This document shows, piece after piece, positions 32,318 through 39,771 of a DNA stretch of 64,000 nucleotides (position 1 is its first letter; every line of letters begins with the position of its first letter). The stretch covers positions 1-64,000 of the forward strand of contig NZ_BOPB01000016.1 of assembly GCF_016863535.1 (NCBI RefSeq), in the 5' to 3' direction. The DNA comes from Micromonospora lutea (GTDB lineage: Bacteria > Actinomycetota > Actinomycetes > Mycobacteriales > Micromonosporaceae). A model generated the notes under the pieces. It made no database searches, was not told where the DNA came from, and saw only the letters and a program-made list of their open reading frames with translations. The position numbers were made by a program, and so were the translations under genes.

Positions 32318-34123
32318 GTGATCCGTACCCATGACGCCGGCAGCCTGCGCGCGACGGACGCCGGCACCACGGTGACGTTGGCCGGGTGGGTGGCCCGCCG
32401 GCGCGACCACGGCGGTGTCATCTTCGTCGACCTGCGCGACAGCTCGGGCGTGGTGCAGGTGGTCCTCCGCGAGGAGGACGCGCACGCGCTGCGTAACGAG
32501 TATTGCGTCACCGTGGTCGGTGAGGTCACCCGGCGGCCCGAGGGCAACGAGAACCCGGAGCTGCCCACCGGTGAGATCGAGGTGACGGCGGCGCAGCTGG
32601 AGGTGCTCTCCGAGGCCGCGCCACTGCCGTTGCCGGTCGACGACCAGGTGGTGGCGGGCGACGACGTCCGGCTCAAGTACCGCTACCTCGACCTGCGTCG
32701 CGGCGGCCCGGCCCGGGCGATGCGGCTGCGGTCGCGGGCCAACCAGTTGGCCCGCTCGGTGCTGCACGAGCGGGACTTCCTGGAGATCGAAACCCCGACG
32801 CTGACCCGGTCCACGCCGGAGGGGGCACGCGACTTCCTGGTCCCGGTGCGCCTGCAACCGGGCAGCTGGTACGCGCTGCCGCAGTCGCCGCAGCTGTTCA
32901 AGCAGCTGCTGATGGTCGGCGGTATGGAGCGTTACTACCAGATCGCCCGCTGCTACCGCGACGAGGACTTCCGCGCCGACCGGCAGCCGGAGTTCACCCA
33001 GCTCGACATCGAGATGTCCTTCGTCACCGAGGACGACGTGATCGATCTCGGTGAGGCGATCGTCGCCGCCCTCTGGTCCGATCTGGCCGGCTACCAGATC
33101 CCCCGGCCGATCCCGCGCATCACCTGGCACGACGCGATGGCCCGGTACGGTTCGGACAAGCCGGACCTGCGCTACGGCGTCGAGCTGACCGAGCTGACCG
33201 ACTACCTGCGCGGCACCCAGTTCCGGGTCTTCGCCGCAGCGATCGACGCGGGCGGCTACGTCGGCGCCGTGGTGATGCCCGGTGGCGCGTCGCAGAGCCG
33301 CAAGGAACTGGACGGCTGGCAGGACTGGGCCAAGGCGCGTGGCGCCAAGGGCCTGGCGTACGTGGTGCTCGACGCGGAGACCGGCGAGGCGCGTGGGCCG
33401 GTGGCGAAGAACCTGTCGGCCGAGCATCTGTCCGGACTGGCCGACGCGGTCGGCGCGAAGCCGGGCGACGCGATCTTCTTCGCCGCCAGCGGGCAGACCC
33501 GTGAGGCACAGGAGCTGCTCGGTGCGGCCCGGATCGAGATCGCGCGGCGGGCCGGCCTGATCGACGAGAACGCCTGGGCGTTCTGCTGGGTGGTCGACGC
33601 GCCGATGTTCGAGAAGACGGACGAGGGTGGGTGGACCGCCGTGCACCACCCGTTCACCTCGCCGAACTCCGAGTGGGTGGACCGGTTCGAGGAGGCCCCG
33701 GACCGGGCCTTGGCGTACGCGTACGACATCGTCTGCAACGGCAACGAGATCGGCGGCGGCTCGATCCGTATCCACCGGCGTGACGTGCAGCAGCGGGTCT
33801 TCGACCTGCTCGGCATCACGCCCGAGGAGGCGCAGGACAAGTTCGGCTTCCTGCTGGAGGCGTTCAGCTACGGCCCGCCGCCGCACGGCGGTATCGCGTT
33901 CGGTTGGGACCGGGTCTGCATGCTGCTCGCCGGCGCCGACTCGATCCGCGAGGTGATCGCCTTCCCGAAGACCCGGGGTGGCTTCGACCCGTTGACCGGT
34001 GCCCCCACCCCGATCACCGCCCAGCAGCGCACCGAGGCCGGCATCGACGCCAAGCCCAAGCCCCAGGCGGCCCCCCACACCGGCACCGCCGGCCCCGCCG
34101 CCCCGGTAGCCGACCCCACCTGA
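32318..34123 (+). CDS. aspS: Aspartate--tRNA(Asp/Asn) ligase
   Basis: 601 residues. GTG start after GAGGGAG. N-terminal OB-fold anticodon domain (TVTLAGWVARRRDHGGVIFV), class II core with YRYLDLRR, motif 2 FRADRQPEFTQLDIEMSF, the bacterial GAD insert domain (about residues 280-410) and motif 3 GGIAFGWDRVCMLLAG. A disordered Pro/Ala tail of 30 residues follows. Many actinomycetes lack AsnRS and use a non-discriminating AspRS with GatCAB; which type this is cannot be decided by eye. Monocistronic, flanked by a palindromic element on each side. Confidence 0.96.
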   Translation: MIRTHDAGSLRATDAGTTVTLAGWVARRRDHGGVIFVDLRDSSGVVQVVLREEDAHALRNEYCVTVVGEVTRRPEGNENPELPTGEIEVTAAQLEVLSEAAPLPLPVDDQVVAGDDVRLKYRYLDLRRGGPARAMRLRSRANQLARSVLHERDFLEIETPTLTRSTPEGARDFLVPVRLQPGSWYALPQSPQLFKQLLMVGGMERYYQIARCYRDEDFRADRQPEFTQLDIEMSFVTEDDVIDLGEAIVAALWSDLAGYQIPRPIPRITWHDAMARYGSDKPDLRYGVELTELTDYLRGTQFRVFAAAIDAGGYVGAVVMPGGASQSRKELDGWQDWAKARGAKGLAYVVLDAETGEARGPVAKNLSAEHLSGLADAVGAKPGDAIFFAASGQTREAQELLGAARIEIARRAGLIDENAWAFCWVVDAPMFEKTDEGGWTAVHHPFTSPNSEWVDRFEEAPDRALAYAYDIVCNGNEIGGGSIRIHRRDVQQRVFDLLGITPEEAQDKFGFLLEAFSYGPPPHGGIAFGWDRVCMLLAGADSIREVIAFPKTRGGFDPLTGAPTPITAQQRTEAGIDAKPKPQAAPHTGTAGPAAPVADPT

Positions 34124-34149
34124 CCCACCCGGCCGACCCGCCCTCCGCG

Positions 34150-34208
34150 TTGATCAAGAAGTTTGCGTCGTGATCGGGGTCTTTCGGTGACGCGAACTTC
34201 TTGGTCAA
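34150..34208. repeat. TTGATCA-type intergenic palindrome, variant copy 3 (3' of aspS)
   Basis: Arms ttgatcaagaagtttgcgtc and gacgcgaacttcttggtcaa (18 of 20 pairs) around a 19-base loop. It starts 26 bp after the aspS stop following C-rich sequence. It shares the TTGATCA end, arm length and placement with the dnaE and rel copies, but differs inside the arms, so it is a sister subfamily. Confidence 0.8.
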
Positions 34209-34241
34209 CTCTGCGGAACGTGGACGTGGGGGAGGCGGACT

Positions 34242-35051
34242 GTGCGGGTGTTGGTGGTGGGTGGGAGTGGATTTCTGGGGCGGGAAGTCTGCCGGCAGGG
34301 GGTTGCCGCCGGATGGCCGGTGGTGGGGACGTGCCATTCGGGTGACGTCCCGGTGCCGGGCGTCGAGGTGCGTCGGCTGGACGTGACCGATCGGTCCGCG
34401 GTGGTGCATCTGGTCGCGGAGGTACGCCCGGACGCCGTGGTCGCCACCTCCTACCGGTACGGCGACTGGGCGGTCACCGCCGACGGGGCGGCCCACGTCG
34501 CGCATGCCGCCGCCCGGGTGGGGGCGCGCCTGGTGCACATCTCCAGCGATGCGCTGCACGCCGGGCGACCCGAGGCGTACGCCGACGACGACCCGCCCAC
34601 GCCGATCTTCCCGTACGGCGCGGCGAAGGCCGCCGCCGAGACGGCGGTGCGGGGGATCGATCCGACCGCCGTGCTGGTGCGTACCTCGCTGATCCTGGGG
34701 GAGGGGAGCAAACAGATCCAGCTCTGCCGGGACGCCCTGGCCGGTCGGGCGACCCTGTTCACCGATGAGCGGCGCTGCCCGATCGACGTCGGCGACCTCG
34801 CCGCCGCCGTGCTGGAACTGGTGGACTCCGATGTCGCCGGGCCGCTCAACGTGGCGGGTCCCGACGCGGTCAGCCGGGCGGAGCTGGGTCTGCTGGTGGC
34901 CCGGCGGGAGGGCATCGACCCGGTAGGCCTGAAGATCACCACCGGGGCCGCCGCCGGTGTGGTGCGCCCCACCGAGGTACGCCTCGACTCCTCCCGTGCT
35001 GCCGACCTGCTCCGCATCCGGCTGCGCGGCGTCTCCGAGCTGTTCGCCTGA
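34242..35051 (+). CDS. RmlD-like NAD(P)-dependent sugar-nucleotide reductase/epimerase
   Basis: 269 residues. GTG start after GGGGGAGG. Rossmann motif VLVVGGSGFLGREV, LVHISSDALHAG in place of the usual RmlD STDYVFDG, the YGAAKAAAE catalytic tyrosine/lysine and a late PLNVAGPDAVSRAEL segment. This is the dTDP-4-dehydrorhamnose reductase superfamily (RmlD_sub_bind), but no rhamnose genes are nearby, so the substrate is uncertain. It is followed after 67 bp by an ArsR-type regulator. Confidence 0.85.
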   Translation: MRVLVVGGSGFLGREVCRQGVAAGWPVVGTCHSGDVPVPGVEVRRLDVTDRSAVVHLVAEVRPDAVVATSYRYGDWAVTADGAAHVAHAAARVGARLVHISSDALHAGRPEAYADDDPPTPIFPYGAAKAAAETAVRGIDPTAVLVRTSLILGEGSKQIQLCRDALAGRATLFTDERRCPIDVGDLAAAVLELVDSDVAGPLNVAGPDAVSRAELGLLVARREGIDPVGLKITTGAAAGVVRPTEVRLDSSRAADLLRIRLRGVSELFA

Positions 35052-35072
35052 GTTCACCCGGAGCACCAACCA

Positions 35073-35115
35073 TGCACAGAACTTGTGCAAACAAACTGTG
35101 CATAGATATTGTGTA
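35073..35115 (+). promoter_or_regulatory. Operator-like repeats and leaderless promoter of ArsR/MFS operon
   Basis: A dyad TGCACA-5 bases-TGTGCA (35073-35089) merges with three direct repeats TGTGCA, TGTGCA, TGTGTA starting at 35084, 35097 and 35110, a strict 13-bp period. Overlapping promoter elements TTGTGC (35083) and TATTGT (35107), 18 bp apart, end 6 bp before the ATG, so the transcript may be leaderless. The layout suits autoregulation by the encoded regulator. Confidence 0.5.
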
Positions 35116-35118
35116 TCC

Positions 35119-35706
35119 ATGGAGTCCGCCAGAGCGAAGCCGAGCGTCGTCAACGTCAACGCGGCGCAGATCCGGGCGCTGGCCCATCCGCTGCGCGCTC
35201 GGCTGCTCGGTGCGCTCCGCGTGAGCGGGCCGGCCACCGCGACCGACCTCGCCGCCGAGCTGGACACCAACACCGGGGCGACGAGTTACCACCTGCGGCA
35301 GCTCGCCGAGGTGGGTTTGGTCGTCGAGGAGCCGGCCGAGGGTGGCGGACGGCGGCGGTTCTGGCGTGCCGCTCATGACGTCAGTTCATGGCAGACGACG
35401 GACTTCGAGGACGACCCGGAGGCCCGTGCCGCATCGGACTGGGTGCAGGGCAATCACCTACGACTCATGGCCGAGTTCGCCCAGCGGTGGATCGCCGTGC
35501 AGCACGAGCGGCCACGCGAGTGGCGCGAGGCGGTCGACTTCAGCGACGCGCTGCTGACCCTGTCGCCCGCCCAGTTGCGGGCCCTCCACGACGAGCTGTG
35601 GGCGGTGCTGAAGCGGTACCGCGACTCCGACGCACCCGCCGAGCCCGACGCCGAGCAGGTCATCCTGTTCATCGCCGGCTTCCCGTACGTGGCGACCGCC
35701 CGATGA
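35119..35706 (+). CDS. ArsR-family winged-helix transcriptional regulator
   Basis: 195 residues. N-terminal winged helix (QIRALAHPLRARLLGALR, ATDLAAELDTNTGATSYHLR, with the wing at EGGGRRRFWRA), then a helical C-terminal domain of about 100 residues. No ArsR metal-binding cysteine motif is present, so this belongs to the HTH_20-type group rather than metal sensors. The stop overlaps the start of an MFS exporter gene (ATGA), and it most likely represses that exporter in response to a small molecule. No ribosome site is visible and a -10-like box lies 6 bp upstream, pointing to a leaderless mRNA. Confidence 0.88.
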   Translation: MESARAKPSVVNVNAAQIRALAHPLRARLLGALRVSGPATATDLAAELDTNTGATSYHLRQLAEVGLVVEEPAEGGGRRRFWRAAHDVSSWQTTDFEDDPEARAASDWVQGNHLRLMAEFAQRWIAVQHERPREWREAVDFSDALLTLSPAQLRALHDELWAVLKRYRDSDAPAEPDAEQVILFIAGFPYVATAR

Positions 35707-37097
35707 GTGCCCTCACCGTACGCCAGATCCGGCGTCGGTTCCTGGTCCTGCACGGTCTGCGCTGGCTGCCGACCGGCCTGCTGATCCCGGTGTTCATCCT
35801 GCTCATGCAGGAGCGGGGCCTGACGTTGACCCAGATCGGCCTGGCCGTGGCCGCCCAGGGCGTGGTGGTGCTCGCCCTGGAGCTGCCGACCGGTGGGTTC
35901 GCCGACGCGTTGGGCCGCAGGCCGGTGCTGGTGGTGGCCAGTGTGATCGGCCTCGCCTCGCTGGCCCTGCTGGTGGTGGCGGACTCGTTCGCCCTGCTGG
36001 CGGCGGTCTGGGCCTTGCAGGGTGTGTTCCGTGCCCTGGACAGCGGCCCCCTCGAATCCTGGTACGTCGACAGCACTCTCGCCGTCGACCCGGACGCCGC
36101 GTACGAGACGGGGCTCGGTCAGGGCGGCACCGTGCTCGGCCTGAGTATCGCGGCCGGCGCCCTGCTCAGCGGTGGCCTGGTCGCGCTCGGTCCGCTGGGT
36201 CCGCTCAGTGCCCTGACCCTGCCGGTGGTGGCCGCCGTGGGCCTACAGGCAGTCGCGCTGGTGGGCCTGCTGACCCTGATGGTGGAACGGCGACCGGCCA
36301 ACGGGCCTGGTGCGGTGCGGGCGTCGGTCCGCAACGCTCCGCGCATGGTCGGCGAGGCGTTCGGCCTGCTGCGTCGCTCCCGGGTGCTGCTCGCCCTGGT
36401 CGCGGTCGAGTTGTTCTGGGGCTTCGGCATGGTCACCTTCGAGAGCCTGCTGCCGGTCCGGCTGGCCGAGGTGATCGGCGACGCCGACCGGGCCGCCGCC
36501 CTGCTCGGCCCGGCCAGCACGGTGGCCTGGCTCGCCTCGGCCGGCGGCGCGGCGTTGACCCCGCTGCTCATCCGGTGGCTCGGTGCCGCGCCCGGCGCCG
36601 CGCTGCTGCGGATCGTGCAGGGTGTCACCGTGGTCGGGATGGCGTTGCTGGCCGGCCCGGTCGGGGTGCTGATCGCCTTCTTCGCCTGTTACGCCGTACA
36701 CGGCGCGTCGAATCCGCTGCACATGGGGCTGCTGCACCGGCAGGTCGACGGCCCGTACCGCACCAGCGTGATCTCGGTGAACTCGATGGTCGCCCTGCCG
36801 GCCGGCGCGCTCGGCGGCGTGCTGCTCGGCCTCATCGGTGACCGGGCCGGGGTGAGCACGGCGATGCTGGTCGGCGCGGTCGCGCTGGCGGTCGCCGCGC
36901 CGCTCTACCTGCCCGCCTGGCGGGCCGACCGGGCCGCCGGTTCGGTCGCCACCGATCAGGCAGGCCGGGCAGGGAGCACCCCGTCCACCGATCGGGCAGA
37001 GGGCGGCCCGACCGCGGATCAGTCAGGCCGGGCAGGGAGCGGGCCGTCCGCGGATCAGGCGAAGCGGACCGAGGTGAGCGGGAACATGCCGGTGTAG
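35703..37097 (+). CDS. MFS transporter
   Basis: 464 residues with about twelve membrane segments. The first half contains LELPTGGFADALGRRPVLVV, which is the MFS loop 2-3 motif. It belongs to the drug-efflux-like branch in general form; the substrate is unknown. The last 60 residues form a cytosolic tail with loosely repeated (T/A)DQ(A/S)GRAGS(T/G)PS(T/A)D units. Coupled to the ArsR-type gene upstream. Its 3' end overlaps the convergent GNAT gene by 43 bp, and the repeats lie in this overlap region, so the tail may be a recent extension. Confidence 0.9.
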   Translation: MSALTVRQIRRRFLVLHGLRWLPTGLLIPVFILLMQERGLTLTQIGLAVAAQGVVVLALELPTGGFADALGRRPVLVVASVIGLASLALLVVADSFALLAAVWALQGVFRALDSGPLESWYVDSTLAVDPDAAYETGLGQGGTVLGLSIAAGALLSGGLVALGPLGPLSALTLPVVAAVGLQAVALVGLLTLMVERRPANGPGAVRASVRNAPRMVGEAFGLLRRSRVLLALVAVELFWGFGMVTFESLLPVRLAEVIGDADRAAALLGPASTVAWLASAGGAALTPLLIRWLGAAPGAALLRIVQGVTVVGMALLAGPVGVLIAFFACYAVHGASNPLHMGLLHRQVDGPYRTSVISVNSMVALPAGALGGVLLGLIGDRAGVSTAMLVGAVALAVAAPLYLPAWRADRAAGSVATDQAGRAGSTPSTDRAEGGPTADQSGRAGSGPSADQAKRTEVSGNMPV

Positions 37098-37789
37098 CCG
37101 AGCCGCCGGTAGAGCCGGGCCGCCGCGGTGTTGCTGGGGTAGACGCCCAGCGCGACCATGTCGTACCGGGTCAGCAACGCCCGCGTCATGCCGGCGGTGA
37201 GCGCCGCACCCAGACCACGACCCCGGTGCCGCGGCGCCACCGTCAGCCCGGCGAGGAAACCGACCTCGCCCCGGGTCCGGTCGGCGCCGCAGGCGATCAG
37301 CTCGTCGCCGTCGCGGATGCCGTACCAGTCGAGCACCTGCGGGTTACCGGGGCGGGCGGTGCTGGTCGGAAACGCCTCGTCGATCAGTGCGTCGAGGGCC
37401 GGATGGTCCGCCTCGGTCAGCCGGACCACGCGCTCCTGGCCGGGCTGCCTCGGCGGCGCGCCGGTCGCCCAGAGAAAGTCCCAGTCCTCGTGCTCGGCCA
37501 CGGCCGGCCAGATCGGCGCGGGATCGGTGCGGGGCAGGTGAACCCAGCGTCCGGCGGCGAACCGCCGCTGCGCTGCCAACTCGCTGACCAGGTCGATCGC
37601 CGTGGCCGGCGCTCCGATCACGCCACCGATCGGCCCGATCTCGCCGGCGAGGAGCCAACACACGGCGTCGGCACGTCGCCAGCCCCGCGCCGGCTCATGA
37701 CGGGGCAGCGAGTGCCGGACGAACGGGTGGTGGCCCGTGGCGGCCAGGACGGCGTCCCGCCCGTCAAGGACCTCGTCGGCGATGATCAT
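37055..37789 (-). CDS. GNAT family N-acetyltransferase
   Basis: 244 residues. The C-terminal half is a GNAT domain: GFLAGLTVAPRHRGRGLGAA is the acetyl-CoA-binding motif A and NTAAARLYRRLGYTGMFPLT is motif B. The N-terminal half resembles a degenerate GNAT-like or unrelated alpha/beta domain. Substrate unknown. The ATG at 37789 has no clear ribosome site. Convergent and overlapping with the MFS gene. Confidence 0.85.
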   Translation of the reverse strand: MIIADEVLDGRDAVLAATGHHPFVRHSLPRHEPARGWRRADAVCWLLAGEIGPIGGVIGAPATAIDLVSELAAQRRFAAGRWVHLPRTDPAPIWPAVAEHEDWDFLWATGAPPRQPGQERVVRLTEADHPALDALIDEAFPTSTARPGNPQVLDWYGIRDGDELIACGADRTRGEVGFLAGLTVAPRHRGRGLGAALTAGMTRALLTRYDMVALGVYPSNTAAARLYRRLGYTGMFPLTSVRFA

Positions 37790-37959
37790 GTCATCAGCGT
37801 AGGCCCTGCCCTGTGGATCACGCCGGTGGTCGCCGCAGCCGATGAGGGTCGACAGAACCGGGCCCCGGGCAGGCCAGGTGATCCACCGTGGAGATTGGCG
37901 AGCCGACCGATCGGGTACATCCCGCGCCGACCTACTGGCACCCCCACCGGAGGAACGTC

Positions 37960-38169
37960 ATGCTCGCCATCGCCGCAGCCGTGGTTTTCGGCTTCGCCCT
38001 CTTGCTCGACCTGCTGGACACCAAACTCGGTGCCCCGGATCTCTTCAACTGGAACACCCTGGTTCTGATCGGTCTGCTGCTGCTCTCGCTCTACCTGGCC
38101 GGTGTCGGCCGTGGCCCGGGCGGCGGAGGTGGTCGCTGGTACCGGGGCCGTCGGCCGGGACGTGGCTGA
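37960..38169 (+). CDS. Small two-pass membrane protein
   Basis: 69 residues. The ATG at 37960 follows CCGGAGG at ideal spacing. Two hydrophobic segments (MLAIAAAVVFGFALLLDLL and TLVLIGLLLLSLYLAGV) separated by DTKLGAPDLFNWN, then a Gly/Arg-rich end. Similar tiny proteins are widespread in actinomycetes without known function. No family assigned. Confidence 0.75.
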   Translation: MLAIAAAVVFGFALLLDLLDTKLGAPDLFNWNTLVLIGLLLLSLYLAGVGRGPGGGGGRWYRGRRPGRG

Positions 38170-38244
38170 CCGGAAACGATCATCCCGGGCTCGGCTGGCG
38201 GCGCGATTCCGGCCTTGCCAGCCGAGCCCGGTACTGTTCTCGTG

Positions 38245-39771
38245 ATGGAGTCCGACGCCCTCTTCACCCTCGGTGAACCCGCCGCAGCACCCCGTGCGCA
38301 GGCGGGTTCCGGTGGTGTCGGCGGCTTCACCCCGGTCGGGTCGGACGCGCCGCTGCCGGTCCGGATGCGCCCGGCCGATCTGGACGAGTTGGTCGGTCAG
38401 GAGCACCTGCTCAGCCCGGGTGCGCCCCTGCGGCAGCTGGTGGTCGGCAACGCGCCGATGTCGGTCATCCTGTGGGGGCCGCCGGGCAGTGGCAAGACCA
38501 CGATCGCCCATCTCGTCGCCGCCGCCACGGACCGACGGTTCGTCGCCATGTCCGCGCTGACCGCCGGGGTGAAGGACGTCCGTGCGGTGATCGACACGGC
38601 CCGGCGACAGCGACGCTCGGGTGGCCCGCCCACGGTGCTCTTCATCGACGAGGTGCACAGGTTCAGCAAGACCCAGCAGGACTCGCTGCTCGCCGCCGTG
38701 GAGGACCGCACGGTCACGCTGCTGGCGGCCACCACCGAGAACCCGTACTTCTCGGTCATCTCCCCGCTGCTCTCCCGTTGTGTGCTGCTCACTCTGCGAC
38801 CCCTCGACGACGAGGCGGTGCGCGGGTTGTTGCGCCGCGCGCTGGTCGACGAGCGTGGCCTGGCCGGGGCGCTCACCCTCGCGTCCGAGGCCGAGGAGCA
38901 CCTGGTCCGGTTGGCCGGCGGGGACGTCCGCAAGGCGCTGACGGCGTTGGAGGCGGCGGCCGCCTCGACGACCGCGCTGGGCAAGGACCAGATCGACCTG
39001 GCCACCGCCGAACGTGCGGTGGACACCGCGGCCGTCCGCTACGACCGGGCGGGGGACGCCCACTACGACGTCACCAGTGCCTTCATCAAGAGCATGCGTG
39101 GTTCCGACGTGGACGCCGCGCTGCACTGGCTGGCCCGGATGCTGGTCGCTGGTGAGGACGCCAGATTCATCGCCCGGCGGTTGGTCATCTTCGCCAGCGA
39201 GGACGTCGGCATGGCCGACCCGGGCGCGCTCGGTGTGGCGACCGCTGCGGCTCACGCCGTGGAGTACGTCGGCTTGCCCGAGGCGCAGCTCAATCTGGCC
39301 CAGGCCGTGATCCACCTGGCCACCGCGCCCAAGTCCAACTCGGCGACCACCGCCATCGGGGCGGCGATCGCCGACGTGCGGGCCGGACGGGGTGGGGCGG
39401 TGCCCCGGGGTCTGCGCGATGCCCACTACTCCGGTGCCCGGGGCCTCGGGCACGGCATCGGCTACCGCTACCCGCACGACGACCAGCGGGGCGTGGTCAC
39501 CCAGCAGTACGTGCCCGACGACCTGGTCGGCACCGACTACTACCGGCCGAGCCAGCACGGTGCGGAGCGATCGGTGGCCGGCCGGCTGCCGTTGCTGCGC
39601 CGGATCGTCCGCGGGCTGCCCACCCCTGCCCGCACGGACGAGCCGGCGAAGGGCGGTCGGCCGGACACGCCGACATCGTCCGGGGGAGACGACGGAGACC
39701 GTCGTACGGCCCCGGACGCCCAGGTGGCCGAAGAGGTCGGCGCGAGCGCCGACGGGAGGGGTCAACAGTGA
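38245..39771 (+). CDS. rarA: Replication-associated recombination protein RarA (MgsA)
   Basis: 508 residues. AAA+ ATPase with Walker A GPPGSGKTT (near residue 80), Walker B VLFIDEVHRF and TTENPYFSVISPLLSRC as sensor region; the C-terminal half has the MgsA/YrvN blocks ASEDVGMADP and NLAQAVIHLATAPKSN. It acts at stalled replication forks. The family core ends near residue 450; a disordered Asp/Gly tail of about 50 residues is added. The ATG is only about 7 bp after a TACTGT box, which would fit a leaderless transcript. The stop overlaps the start of the next gene (GTGA). Confidence 0.94.
   Translation: MESDALFTLGEPAAAPRAQAGSGGVGGFTPVGSDAPLPVRMRPADLDELVGQEHLLSPGAPLRQLVVGNAPMSVILWGPPGSGKTTIAHLVAAATDRRFVAMSALTAGVKDVRAVIDTARRQRRSGGPPTVLFIDEVHRFSKTQQDSLLAAVEDRTVTLLAATTENPYFSVISPLLSRCVLLTLRPLDDEAVRGLLRRALVDERGLAGALTLASEAEEHLVRLAGGDVRKALTALEAAAASTTALGKDQIDLATAERAVDTAAVRYDRAGDAHYDVTSAFIKSMRGSDVDAALHWLARMLVAGEDARFIARRLVIFASEDVGMADPGALGVATAAAHAVEYVGLPEAQLNLAQAVIHLATAPKSNSATTAIGAAIADVRAGRGGAVPRGLRDAHYSGARGLGHGIGYRYPHDDQRGVVTQQYVPDDLVGTDYYRPSQHGAERSVAGRLPLLRRIVRGLPTPARTDEPAKGGRPDTPTSSGGDDGDRRTAPDAQVAEEVGASADGRGQQ

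Noticed and set aside
34242..35051. dTDP-rhamnose synthesis gene rmlD
   Set aside because: No rmlA, rmlB or rmlC nearby and the usual STDYVFDG is replaced by SSDALHAG, so only the superfamily is claimed.
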